From NCBI GenBank assembly GCA_023418915.1, contig JAEZYU010000114.1, forward strand, positions 1 to 60,736: DNA of 60,736 nt, read 5' to 3'. Numbering within the stretch: position 1 is the stretch's first letter; each line of letters begins with the position of its first letter. This document shows, one piece after another, positions 52,920 through 60,736 of the stretch. The translations under genes were made by a program, and so were the position numbers. Under the pieces are notes generated by a model. That model saw nothing but the letters and a program-made list of their open reading frames with translations, was not told the origin of the DNA and did no database searches. Origin of the DNA: Bacillota bacterium (GTDB taxonomy: Bacteria; Bacillota; Clostridia; Acetivibrionales; DTU013).

Positions 52920-53378
52920 TCATCTGTTTTATAAGTATAACACAATTCACCATCCATGGTCTACTTCTGTTCTAAGCTTTTACATTGAAATTTTGCAAAA
53001 CACTGTTTTTGTAACCTATAATCTGTCAATCATTTTACAAAGAGCAGATCCGTACTCACAGCTCAAGGGTACGAACTTTTTCCTGTACCTATATATCATC
53101 AGTTCCAGACTCTTTCTGCAGTCAACTGGACTAATCACCCAATGGTCAGATTGATTTGTCTCATTCGAGCCCATCATACTCAACTATGCGAGTTTTAGGC
53201 ATTCGATACTGAATCTGAATCAAATAGAGCTGAAAGATGATGTTCTATTCATAAATAAGAACCAGTTCATAATGCTCAAAAGCGTAGGTTTCGGCTCTTT
53301 ACAGAAAAACTGAAGCATAGTGTGTAAAAGTATAGTTTTGGACACCATACAAAAAGTTTGAAGCAATAATGTTTAATT

Positions 53379-53510
53379 ATGCAAGTAATGGGAAGATAAT
53401 AAAGAATTTTTTCAATAAATGATCCCCATAATTCAGTAAATCTCCAGATTATGTAAGATAATTCACGAAAAAATTAAGTTTTTTACAGATTTTTTTCCCA
53501 TTACCTGCAT
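53379..53510. repeat. Inverted-repeat element (GTAATGGGAA ends)
   Basis: ATGCAAGTAATGGGAA (53379-53394) is mirrored by TTCCCATTACCTGCAT (53495-53510), 15 of 16 matching, around 100 bp of A/T-rich non-coding DNA. It looks like a third small MITE-like family. One copy is visible here. Confidence 0.55.
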
Positions 53511-53706
53511 TTTTAAACAGTTCACATTTTCCTTCATTATGTGAACCTCATATTGCACACTTTAGTAAAATGAAAACATGCATCAACTATAATTTGCTTT
53601 TGTAATCGAACTTTTGTAACCTATTCGCTCGTTCAGGAATATATTTATAATAGCAATAGACATAAGCTTATCATGATTGCGCAAAGACATGAGGAGGTGT
53701 TTTTTA

Positions 53707-53832
53707 ATGGCAGACAGAGGAGGTATACTCGGCGATTTTTTCAACGATGATTGCGCCATTTTGTTCTTTATTCTTGTATTCCTGTATTTGTTCGTAGGCC
53801 CGCGCAGCTACGGATACGCAAACCCCAAATAA
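53707..53832 (+). CDS. 41-residue hydrophobic membrane protein
   Basis: The product starts MADRGGILGDFFNDDCA. It has one membrane helix (ILFFILVFLYLFV) and ends GPRSYGYANPK. GAGGAGG lies 9 bases upstream of the ATG, a strong and well-spaced Shine-Dalgarno, which is the main support that it is real. Very short proteins of this pattern (acidic N-terminus, single Phe/Leu-rich helix) are common in sporulating Clostridia and resemble YjcZ-like sporulation peptides. No function is known. It is one of few plus-strand genes in the window and stands alone between clpE and uvrA. Confidence 0.7.
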   Translation: MADRGGILGDFFNDDCAILFFILVFLYLFVGPRSYGYANPK

Positions 53833-53904
53833 GCTGGAGATACAGATATAGCAGATGTAACCCGATGATTAGAAATAAAGTCTCCACGCGATACATCTTG
53901 ATTG

Positions 53905-53945
53905 AATCTCCCCCACCTTTTGCCGAGCATTGAGGATGGGGGATT
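53905..53945 (+). terminator. Possible terminator of the small membrane-protein gene
   Basis: AATC and CCCCCA pair with TGGGGGATT, with a one-base bulge, about 75 bp past the stop. It is followed by CTTGTAT, a poor T-run. Confidence 0.4.
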
Positions 53946-53999
53946 CTTGTATCGCAATGCCGCCACCTCTTCTTCCAACGAATATCAAGACAGCTTCAC

Positions 54000-54024
54000 C
54001 GGGTGGATAACTGTACTCCACCCG
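54000..54024 (-). terminator. Hairpin after uvrA
   Basis: CGGGTGGA pairs perfectly with TCCACCCG around TAACTGTAC, just past the uvrA stop codon. No T-run follows on the minus strand, so it may stabilise the transcript end rather than stop transcription by itself. Confidence 0.45.
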
Positions 54025-54032
54025 AATCATAA

Positions 54033-56873
54033 TTACGACTTAGCATCATCATGAAACAAGGCTTTCATAAACTGACCCGTATAGGAAGCTTCATTTTCTG
54101 CTATCTCTTCCGGAGTGCCTTTTGCTATTACATACCCGCCTTTGTTGCCGCCTTCCGGTCCGAGATCTATTATATAATCAGCTGTTTTTATAACATCGAG
54201 ATTATGCTCTATCACAATAATCGAGTTGCCAGCGTCTACAAGGCGGTGCAGAATGTCTACAAGGCGGTGCACATCTGCTATATGAAGTCCGGTAGTAGGT
54301 TCATCAAGTATATACAGCGTTCTTCCCGTCGCCTTTCTTGACAATTCTGTGGCAAGCTTGACTCTTTGAGCCTCACCACCAGATAACGTCGTGGAAGGCT
54401 GTCCCAGCTTAATATATCCAAGGCCTACATCAAAGAGCGTTTGTATTTTCCTTTGTATCCTTGGGATGTTTTTGAAAAACTCAAGGGCATCTTCTACAGT
54501 CATATTGAGCACATCAGATATGTTCCTGCCCTTGTATTTTACCTCAAGAGTCTCCCTGTTGTAGCGTTTGCCTTTACATACCTCACAGGGCACATATACA
54601 TCCGGTAGAAAATGCATCTCGATCTTGACAATACCATCTCCTGAGCATGCTTCACAGCGGCCGCCCTTGACATTGAAGCTGAATCGCCCGGATTTGTACC
54701 CTCTCATCTTAGCTTCGGTCGTTCCTGCAAAGACCTCTCTGATCAGGTCGAACACACCTGTATATGTGGCCGGGTTGGATCTCGGCGTCCTGCCTATGGG
54801 AGACTGATTTATGTCTATTACCTTATCAAGATGATCGATCCCCAAAATATGATCGTGATCTCCTGCCTTGGTCCGCGCATTGTTCAGCTCAGCCGCAAGC
54901 TTCTTGTAGAGAATCTCATTTATGAGAGAACTTTTCCCCGAACCGGATACACCGGTTACAGCTGTAAATACTCCCATCGGTATGTCTATATCAATATTTT
55001 TCAGATTGTTTTCCCGAGCTCCCGCTATTTTGATCCATTTGCCATTCGGCTTTCTTCTCATTTCAGGGATCTCTATCTTCTTTTTTCCGCTCAGATACTG
55101 GCCTGTCTGTGATTCCTCGCATTTTTTGATATCCTCTATCGTTCCCTCAGTTACTACATACCCGCCATGAATGCCGGGCCCCGGTCCCATATCTATGATA
55201 TGGTCTGCCGCATACATCGTATCCTCGTCATGTTCAACAACGATCAGTGTATTGCCAAGATCCCTCAGTTTTTCAAGCGTCTTGAGCAGCCTGCTGTTAT
55301 CACGCTGATGCAATCCGATGCTGGGCTCATCAAGTATATACAAAACTCCCATAAGGCCTGAACCTATCTGCGTCGCCAGCCTTATCCTCTGAGCCTCACC
55401 TCCGGATAATGTAAACGATGATCTGGACAGCGTAAGATAATCAAGTCCCACATCCACCAGAAAGCCGATCCTGGCTTTTATCTCCTTTAATATCTGGTGA
55501 GCTATCAGCTTGTCCCTATCTGAGAGAACAAGTTTACTAAAAAAGTCATTTATCTCGTCCACAGGTTTACTTGTCAGCTGATGTATATTGATCCCTCCGA
55601 CAGTGACAGCAAGAGTTTCCTTTTTCAGCCTTGCACCGCCGCAGTCCGGGCAGGGATTGGTACTCATGAATTCTTCATAGTACCGCTTCATACCTTCGGA
55701 CTGTGTTTCTTTATACCGGCGCTCCATGCTGTTGATAACGCCTTCAAACGCAGCTGTGAATGACCCGCTTCCATATTCCTTTTCATACTCTATTTTTATT
55801 TTTTCGCCCTTTGTGCCATATAGTATAATATCCAGTATGCGCTCCGGCAGCTTGTTTACAGGAGTCGAGGTCTTAAAGCGGTAATGCTTTGACAACGCAT
55901 TAAGATACATTCTTGAGTAGCTGTCGCCATTTTCAAAGTTCCAGCCTCCTACCTTTATGGCACCTTCCAGTAATGATTTTGTCCTATCCGGAACTATCAG
56001 ATCCGGATCCATTTTCATAAGAGTGCCAAGGCCGCTGCAAGTCGGACATGCTCCATACGGATTGTTGAACGAGAACATCCTTGGTGTCAGTTCCTCAATG
56101 CTCACACCGCAATCGCTGCAGGCAAAATTCTGACTGAACAGCATTTCCTGTCCATCTATCACATCAACGATCAGTATTCCGCCGCTCAGATTCAATACTG
56201 TTTCAATGGAGTCTGTGAGCCTTTTTGTCATGTCTTGTTTTACAATAAGCCTGTCCACCACAATTTCTATCGTATGCTTCTTATTTTTGTCGAGAGTAAT
56301 ATCTTCATTGACATCCCGAGCTTCTCCATCGACTCGTATCCTGACATAACCATTTTTTCGCGCGTCCTCTATCAGCTTGTGATATTCACCCTTCCTGCCT
56401 CTCACTACTGGCGCCAGCAACTGAATCCTGGTACCTTCGGGAAGGTCGGCGACTGCATCAGCCATCTGATCAACAGTCTGCTGTGCGATCTCTTTGCCGC
56501 AGATATAGCAATGCGGCACTCCTGTCCTGGCATAGAGGAGTCTCAGATAATCATATATTTCCGTTACAGTACCCACTGTGGATCTGGGGTTCCTGCTGGT
56601 TGTTTTCTGATCTATCGAAATTGCAGGAGATAATCCATCTATATAGTCGACATCAGGCTTTTCCATCTGCCCAAGAAATTGCCTGGCATAAGCTGATAAT
56701 GATTCCACATAGCGTCTCTGTCCTTCGGCATAAATAGTGTCAAATGCCAGCGAAGATTTCCCTGAACCGCTTAAGCCTGTGATAACAACGAACCTGTCAC
56801 GAGGTATGGTTACATCGACATTCTTAAGGTTGTGTTCCCTTGCGCCTTTTATAAAAATGTTGTTTTTGTCCAT
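54033..56873 (-). CDS. uvrA: Excinuclease ABC subunit A
   Basis: The 946-residue DNA-damage recognition ATPase of nucleotide excision repair works with UvrB and UvrC. Two ABC modules are seen, with Walker A GLSGSGKSSLAF and GVSGSGKSSLIN and signature LSGGEAQRIRLA / LSGGEAQRVKLA. Zinc sites are CYICGKE, CPDCGGARL and CEACSGDGIVK with CEVCKGKRYN. The ATG at 56873 with AAGGTG 6 bases upstream is preferred over a GTG at 56906. uvrB is not next to it in this window. The assignment is certain. Confidence 0.98.
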   Translation of the reverse strand: MDKNNIFIKGAREHNLKNVDVTIPRDRFVVITGLSGSGKSSLAFDTIYAEGQRRYVESLSAYARQFLGQMEKPDVDYIDGLSPAISIDQKTTSRNPRSTVGTVTEIYDYLRLLYARTGVPHCYICGKEIAQQTVDQMADAVADLPEGTRIQLLAPVVRGRKGEYHKLIEDARKNGYVRIRVDGEARDVNEDITLDKNKKHTIEIVVDRLIVKQDMTKRLTDSIETVLNLSGGILIVDVIDGQEMLFSQNFACSDCGVSIEELTPRMFSFNNPYGACPTCSGLGTLMKMDPDLIVPDRTKSLLEGAIKVGGWNFENGDSYSRMYLNALSKHYRFKTSTPVNKLPERILDIILYGTKGEKIKIEYEKEYGSGSFTAAFEGVINSMERRYKETQSEGMKRYYEEFMSTNPCPDCGGARLKKETLAVTVGGINIHQLTSKPVDEINDFFSKLVLSDRDKLIAHQILKEIKARIGFLVDVGLDYLTLSRSSFTLSGGEAQRIRLATQIGSGLMGVLYILDEPSIGLHQRDNSRLLKTLEKLRDLGNTLIVVEHDEDTMYAADHIIDMGPGPGIHGGYVVTEGTIEDIKKCEESQTGQYLSGKKKIEIPEMRRKPNGKWIKIAGARENNLKNIDIDIPMGVFTAVTGVSGSGKSSLINEILYKKLAAELNNARTKAGDHDHILGIDHLDKVIDINQSPIGRTPRSNPATYTGVFDLIREVFAGTTEAKMRGYKSGRFSFNVKGGRCEACSGDGIVKIEMHFLPDVYVPCEVCKGKRYNRETLEVKYKGRNISDVLNMTVEDALEFFKNIPRIQRKIQTLFDVGLGYIKLGQPSTTLSGGEAQRVKLATELSRKATGRTLYILDEPTTGLHIADVHRLVDILHRLVDAGNSIIVIEHNLDVIKTADYIIDLGPEGGNKGGYVIAKGTPEEIAENEASYTGQFMKALFHDDAKS

Positions 56874-57078
56874 AACTGCACCTTTTTTCTTTGTATTGTC
56901 AGACACAATATACTATCAAAAACGCTAACGCACTTCAATGGAAATATTGTTTTGTTCAGCCGATTGTATATGTTGGATCCGACCGAATCAATTGCACCTT
57001 ACATATTATATCCAATATGAATTAAAAATGCAAACACTTGTTCGATAATTTTTCCCGGATATTTTTACAATATTTATA

Positions 57079-57170
57079 ACGCCATGTTTTCACGACTATG
57101 TTTACACGGCCATGTTTTCGCAGCCATATTTGCACGGCTATGTTTTCGCAGCCATGTTTTTGCTTGCCTT
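57079..57170. repeat. Short tandem repeat (GCCATGTTTTCGCA)
   Basis: About six units of 14-17 bp vary as (G)CCATGTTTTCACG, CTATGTTTACACG or GCCATATTTGCACG. They lie upstream of uvrA. Besides them, nothing is recognised in 56874-57284. Confidence 0.8.
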
Positions 57171-57284
57171 TCAAAACATATCAGCTAATTGATGCACAAC
57201 AAAAAACAGCTTGATAATTATCATCAAACCGTTTCCTGATCGTCATAGACGGCCTCTGGCAATGTACTTAGTATGAATTCAGCG

Positions 57285-58469
57285 TTACTGCAGTTTTTTT
57301 CTTATAATTCCGCCCAATAGCTTAATTCCCTCATTTATCTTGTCTTCTGACATATTGGAGTAGTTCAGCCTCATCGTATTTTTACCGCCGCCATTAGGGA
57401 AAAAGGATTCCCCAGGCACAAACGCCACATTGTGCTCCAGGCATTCGGCCAGAAGGTCTCTGGTATCTATCTCCCCATCGAGTTCGACCCATGTAAAAAG
57501 ACCACCCTGCGGATAAGTGAACCTGGTCCCTTTGGGAAACTCCTCACAAATTGCATTGTACATCGCATCTCTTCTTTTTTTATATACAGACCGAATCATG
57601 CTGATATCCTCATCCAGATCAAACATATCCATATACATCGATACATTCCGCTGCGTGATGCCGGCAGAATGCAGATCAGCACCCTGTTTTATCAGCACAT
57701 ATTTCTCGAGTATCTTTTTTTCAGCAGCTACCCACCCGATCCTCATGCCCGGGCAGAATACCTTCGAAAATGTTCCTAAATAAATAACATTACCATCTTT
57801 GTCAAAGGATTTGAGCGATGGCAGCATATCACCGTCAAAACGCAGCTCACTGTACGGTGAATCCTCTACTACAGGAATATCTCGTCCCGCCATGAGCTCC
57901 ATAAATCCCTGGCGCCGTTTTTGCGACCATGACCTGCCGCTCGGGTTCTGAAAATCCGGTATCGTGTACACAAGCTTTATATTATCGGCCGTGTCCAGAA
58001 TATGTTCCAACTCGTTCAGCAGCATACCGTCATTATCGGTAGGAACCTCTATCATCCTAGGCCTGTATGCATTAAATGCATTAATCGCACCAAGATATGT
58101 AGGACTTTCACAAAGCACAACATCCTCCTCATTCAGGAATATCTTACCGGTAAAATCCAGTCCCTGCTGTGAGCCGCAGGTTATCAGGATGTTGTCCTCA
58201 GTAAGGCATGTACCATACCTGCTGTTCATTCTTTCTGCGATCTTTAGCCTCAATGGTGCGTAACCCTCTGTCGATGCATATTGCAGCGCATCTGCACCAG
58301 ACGATTCCAATACCTTTACCATTACATCCTTGAGTCTCTCGACCGGAAACAGTTCCGGTGCAGGCAGTCCGCCGGCAAATGAAATCATCCCGGGTCTGTC
58401 GGTGATTTTCAAAAGTTCTCTTATATCTGAAGCCTTTACATTTTCCATTCGCTTTGCATATTCAACCAT
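57285..58469 (-). CDS. PLP-dependent aminotransferase (fold type I, MocR-like without HTH)
   Basis: The enzyme has about 394 residues and resembles 2-aminoadipate/aromatic aminotransferases (LysN/ARO8-like). It has the substrate loop SFAGGLPAPELFP, the cofactor region CGSQQGLDF, YTIPDFQNPSG, the PLP-binding Lys in GTFSKVFCPGMRIGW, and an Arg in MRLNYSN. The ATG at 58469 is chosen because AAAGGGG precedes it; the reading from 58502 would begin in a repeat element. It is related to the aminotransferase half of the MocR regulator encoded just upstream, which may control it. The amino acid substrate is unknown. Confidence 0.9.
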   Translation of the reverse strand: MVEYAKRMENVKASDIRELLKITDRPGMISFAGGLPAPELFPVERLKDVMVKVLESSGADALQYASTEGYAPLRLKIAERMNSRYGTCLTEDNILITCGSQQGLDFTGKIFLNEEDVVLCESPTYLGAINAFNAYRPRMIEVPTDNDGMLLNELEHILDTADNIKLVYTIPDFQNPSGRSWSQKRRQGFMELMAGRDIPVVEDSPYSELRFDGDMLPSLKSFDKDGNVIYLGTFSKVFCPGMRIGWVAAEKKILEKYVLIKQGADLHSAGITQRNVSMYMDMFDLDEDISMIRSVYKKRRDAMYNAICEEFPKGTRFTYPQGGLFTWVELDGEIDTRDLLAECLEHNVAFVPGESFFPNGGGKNTMRLNYSNMSEDKINEGIKLLGGIIRKKLQ

Positions 58470-58491
58470 ACGAATACCCCTTTCGCTCCCG

Positions 58492-58545
58492 TTATTACTC
58501 ATCGTCCAAGAAGAATTTTCGATTGTAGAAAATTTATCTTATAAT
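58492..58545 (+). repeat. ATAACG family repeat, short 5' fragment
   Basis: ATTACTCATCGTCCAAGAAG, then ATTTTCGATTGTAGAAAATTT, matches the left module of the family at 2741. It fills the gap between the two aminotransferase genes and overlaps the stop codon of the upstream one. Confidence 0.55.
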
Positions 58546-60419
58546 AGTGATCCCATATCAGAATGCATATCACCGGAATTATTCTTCATTTCTCTCCACA
58601 CATCCTTATAGGCATCTGCAAGTTTTGTGATTCCTTCCTTTATCTGCGACGGTGAAGGATATGTGAAATTCAGCCTGATATAGTTACCGGTCGCATTGCC
58701 TGGATAGAAAACACTGCCCGGTACAAATGACACTCCCTTTTCAGCCGAATACGCCAGAAGCCTTGACTGCGGCATCCGGTCAGGCAAATGACACCATATG
58801 TATAAGCCGCCTTCTGGTTTGTTCCAGATCGTCCCGTCCAACCCTGCAGCAGCCAGCTCTTCGATCATGATGTCCCGTCTTCTGCAGTTCTCTCTGATTG
58901 TTCTTTCCATATGACTTTCCAGCAGGCCTTCTCTCAAATATCTGTCAAATATCAGCTGAGGAAGACTGCTTGCGTGAAGATCAGCCATTTGCTTGAGCAG
59001 CGTGATACGGTGCAAAACCTGAGACGGGCCTGATATCCAACCGACCCTGAGCCCAGCAAACAAAAGCTTTGAAAAAGTGCTGAGGTATAGTACATTCCCG
59101 TACACATCCATCGCCTTCAATGCCGGAAGACTTCTTCCTTCATATCTGAGCATGCCGTATGGATCGTCTTCAAGTATGATTATCTGGTTTGTGTGCGCAA
59201 GTGAAAGCAATTCTTTGCGTCGTTCCATGCTCATGACCGCTCCAGACGGGTTCTGGAAATCCGGTATTGTATATATGAGCTTGGGCTTGAACCGTTTGAG
59301 CAGCATTGAAAGTATATCTGTGCGCATACCGTTCCTGTCTGTCGGTACTCCCATAACACGAGCGCCTGCTGCCCTGAATATGTGAATTGCACTGAAAAAT
59401 GTAGGCTCCTCCACAAATACAATATCACCAGGATCTATAAACGCCCTTGCTGTAAGATCAAGCCCTTGTTGTGAGCCGGACAGTATCATGACGTCATGTG
59501 CCGCTGCTATAATAGCTCTTTCATTCATCAGCCTGCTGATGCTTTCCCTCAGCGGGTAAAAACCGTCAGCCGGCATATGCTGTACTGCTGTATGTCCATA
59601 GCTTTTGATAACCTCCTCCTGAATGCGCTGCAATGCATCCAGTGAGTCAATGCCTGGCACTGTCACTCCTGCTGCAAACAGTATCATGTCTTTCTTCCCG
59701 GACAACTTCAGCAGATCCCGGACTGTTGTATCCTGTATGCGCAGTGAGCTTTCACTGAACAGCTGATCCCATGGCATGGGAGGTACTGATGGGCTATGTG
59801 ACGCTCTGCTGCTGATGGTATCTATATTATTGTAACGATTTGCATAATCGCGTCTTGCCTCAGCTCCGGACCTCTGCCAAACAACTTCTGTATGGCCTTG
59901 TATGTCTTTTGCGGCTATATGTTTTATTTTGTCGGCGGCTGTGTATTCCCCTGTGTCTTCTAATGTGTCTTCAGATCTGTTGCCGAGTGTATGATCCGTT
60001 CCATGTATGGCTGATCGGCTTGATCTGTTGCCGTTTATGTCTATGGATCCGATAGCAGATCTGCTTGTTGGTACATGACCTGTTACATCCATGTCATCGA
60101 GTCTTGTTCTGCCTTCATCCATAGCATCGAGTCTTGTTCTGCCTCGAGCTGCAGGTTCTGTTTCATCCATGGCATCGAATCCGGCAACAACAGTTCCCTG
60201 TCCAACGTGTGAGTCTACTAGTCCGCCGGCCTTTAGCTCCCTGTATGCATTCAGCACAGTGCTCCTGTTTACGCCAAGCTGTTCTGCAAGTTTACGTTCG
60301 GGAGGAAGCTTATACCCGTCCGGCAGGAATCCGGAAAGGATCATTTCCTTTATAGTACGGCATATTTGCAGGTAGATCGGTATTGTGCTTTGTCTATCTA
60401 TTCTTATCTCCATACTCAT
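58539..60419 (-). CDS. MocR-type regulator: GntR wHTH fused to PLP aminotransferase domain
   Basis: This 626-residue protein has an N-terminal GntR winged helix (residues 1-75) with YKLPPERKLAEQLGVNRS. A fold-type I aminotransferase domain starts near residue 215, with PDFQNPSGAVMS and the PLP Lys in STFSKLLFAGLRVGW. MocR regulators sense PLP-linked amino compounds and often control neighbouring transferase genes. The linker (about residues 80-210) is well over 100 residues, far longer than usual, and contains GRTRLDAMDE / GRTRLDDMDV repeats that reflect duplicated DNA near 60095-60160. The start is weakly supported (no clear Shine-Dalgarno). ATG at 60413 is an alternative. Confidence 0.9.
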   Translation of the reverse strand: MSMEIRIDRQSTIPIYLQICRTIKEMILSGFLPDGYKLPPERKLAEQLGVNRSTVLNAYRELKAGGLVDSHVGQGTVVAGFDAMDETEPAARGRTRLDAMDEGRTRLDDMDVTGHVPTSRSAIGSIDINGNRSSRSAIHGTDHTLGNRSEDTLEDTGEYTAADKIKHIAAKDIQGHTEVVWQRSGAEARRDYANRYNNIDTISSRASHSPSVPPMPWDQLFSESSLRIQDTTVRDLLKLSGKKDMILFAAGVTVPGIDSLDALQRIQEEVIKSYGHTAVQHMPADGFYPLRESISRLMNERAIIAAAHDVMILSGSQQGLDLTARAFIDPGDIVFVEEPTFFSAIHIFRAAGARVMGVPTDRNGMRTDILSMLLKRFKPKLIYTIPDFQNPSGAVMSMERRKELLSLAHTNQIIILEDDPYGMLRYEGRSLPALKAMDVYGNVLYLSTFSKLLFAGLRVGWISGPSQVLHRITLLKQMADLHASSLPQLIFDRYLREGLLESHMERTIRENCRRRDIMIEELAAAGLDGTIWNKPEGGLYIWCHLPDRMPQSRLLAYSAEKGVSFVPGSVFYPGNATGNYIRLNFTYPSPSQIKEGITKLADAYKDVWREMKNNSGDMHSDMGSLL

Positions 60420-60450
60420 AATTCATACCAGCCTTTTCATCAAATGGTGC

Positions 60451-60524
60451 CATCCAATTTTAATTATATAATACATTTCGTCATATGAAACAACCAATTT
60501 AAATAAATTGATACCAACCAATTT
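60451..60524. promoter_or_regulatory. Possible MocR operator: three direct CAWCCAATTT repeats
   Basis: CATCCAATTT (60451) and CAACCAATTT (60491 and 60515) repeat in the same orientation upstream of the MocR gene. MocR/GabR-type regulators bind direct repeats, so these are candidate autoregulatory sites. The rest of 60525-60736 shows nothing recognised. Confidence 0.4.
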
Positions 60525-60736
60525 TTTAACAAAGTGTTTACATGCCATATTGGCTCAGATAATGCTAGATTGACCTGACAAAACATGTCTTTATGAAACA
60601 ACATGTTTATGAAACATAAATTTAGCTGGTGCATGTTCTATTCATAAAACGATAGTGTAAAGTAGCGTATGAAAAACGCGGCATAGCATTATTAAAAGTA
60701 AAACGCAGGGGGAGTGTGTGACATAAGGTATACATA

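Noticed and set aside
52575..52934. 119-codon open reading over the 44-bp tandem repeat
   Set aside because: The repeat period is not a multiple of three, so the frame shifts from unit to unit. There is no ribosome-binding site or coding character.
57195..57230. Terminator after the aminotransferase (TGATAATTATCA palindrome with a nearby T-run)
   Set aside because: The stem is short and all A/T apart from a few pairs, and the T-run is several bases away. Support is too weak to list.

Overview
The window comes from an anaerobic, fermentative, low-to-moderate GC Firmicute. The gene content fits the cellulolytic Clostridia (Acetivibrio/Hungateiclostridium/Ruminiclostridium type). The evidence is PPi-type phosphofructokinase, pyruvate formate-lyase, two bifurcating-type [FeFe]-hydrogenases and a cellobiose phosphorylase very close to the clostridial enzyme. 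Nearly all genes are on the minus strand. The plus strand carries only a ROK regulator, PPi-PFK, PFL and one 41-residue membrane protein. No tRNA, rRNA or CRISPR array was seen.

Layout. (1) 1-9872: the left edge holds the 5' end of a class C-like group II intron just past the fba terminator. Fructose-bisphosphate aldolase follows, then a minus-strand sugar-catabolism cluster: aldo/keto reductase, class II aldolase, PfkB kinase, fucose/arabinose-isomerase-like protein, cupin and MFS transporter. A ROK regulator faces it across back-to-back promoters. (2) 10300-14446: PPi-phosphofructokinase, then pyruvate formate-lyase under a ZTP (pfl) riboswitch, flanked by many GGGACGGTTCTCACC repeats. (3) 14834-19586: flavin reductase, a two-gene ABC exporter and a LytR-CpsA-Psr protein. 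Remnants of a KDG-type kinase and an SDR dehydrogenase lie beside it. (4) 20468-37868: a 17-kb hydrogenase locus. It holds hydC-ATPase-ferredoxin-hydB-hydA (set 1, with a Rex-type operator at its promoter), then PHP, DRTGG, a non-canonical [FeFe]-hydrogenase-like protein, an anti-sigma-type ATPase and a second DRTGG protein. A stalk-domain exported protein and hydC-hydB-hydA set 2 follow; HydB of set 2 is fused to a GltD/NfnB-like NADPH module. (5) 38596-49980: cellobiose phosphorylase with a LplBC-type sugar transporter, YesMN two-component system and two sugar-binding lipoproteins. (6) 50144-60419: ClpE-type chaperone, a 41-aa membrane protein, UvrA, and two related aminotransferases, one of them a MocR regulator.

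How it works together (inference): cellodextrins are imported and cleaved phosphorolytically, and glycolysis uses PPi-PFK and FBA. Pyruvate is split by PFL, and reductant leaves as H2 through two Fd/NAD(P)H-linked hydrogenases under redox (Rex) and possibly H2/Fe-S sensing control.

The non-coding DNA is unusual. Most longer intergenic stretches carry their own short tandem repeat, many with a 38-47 bp period. There are also several inverted-repeat elements and a modular repeat family bounded by ATAACG and CGTTAT. The best candidates for undescribed biology are the DRTGG/ATPase/PHP/hydrogenase-like sensory block between the two hydrogenases, the HydB-GltD fusion, and these repeat families.
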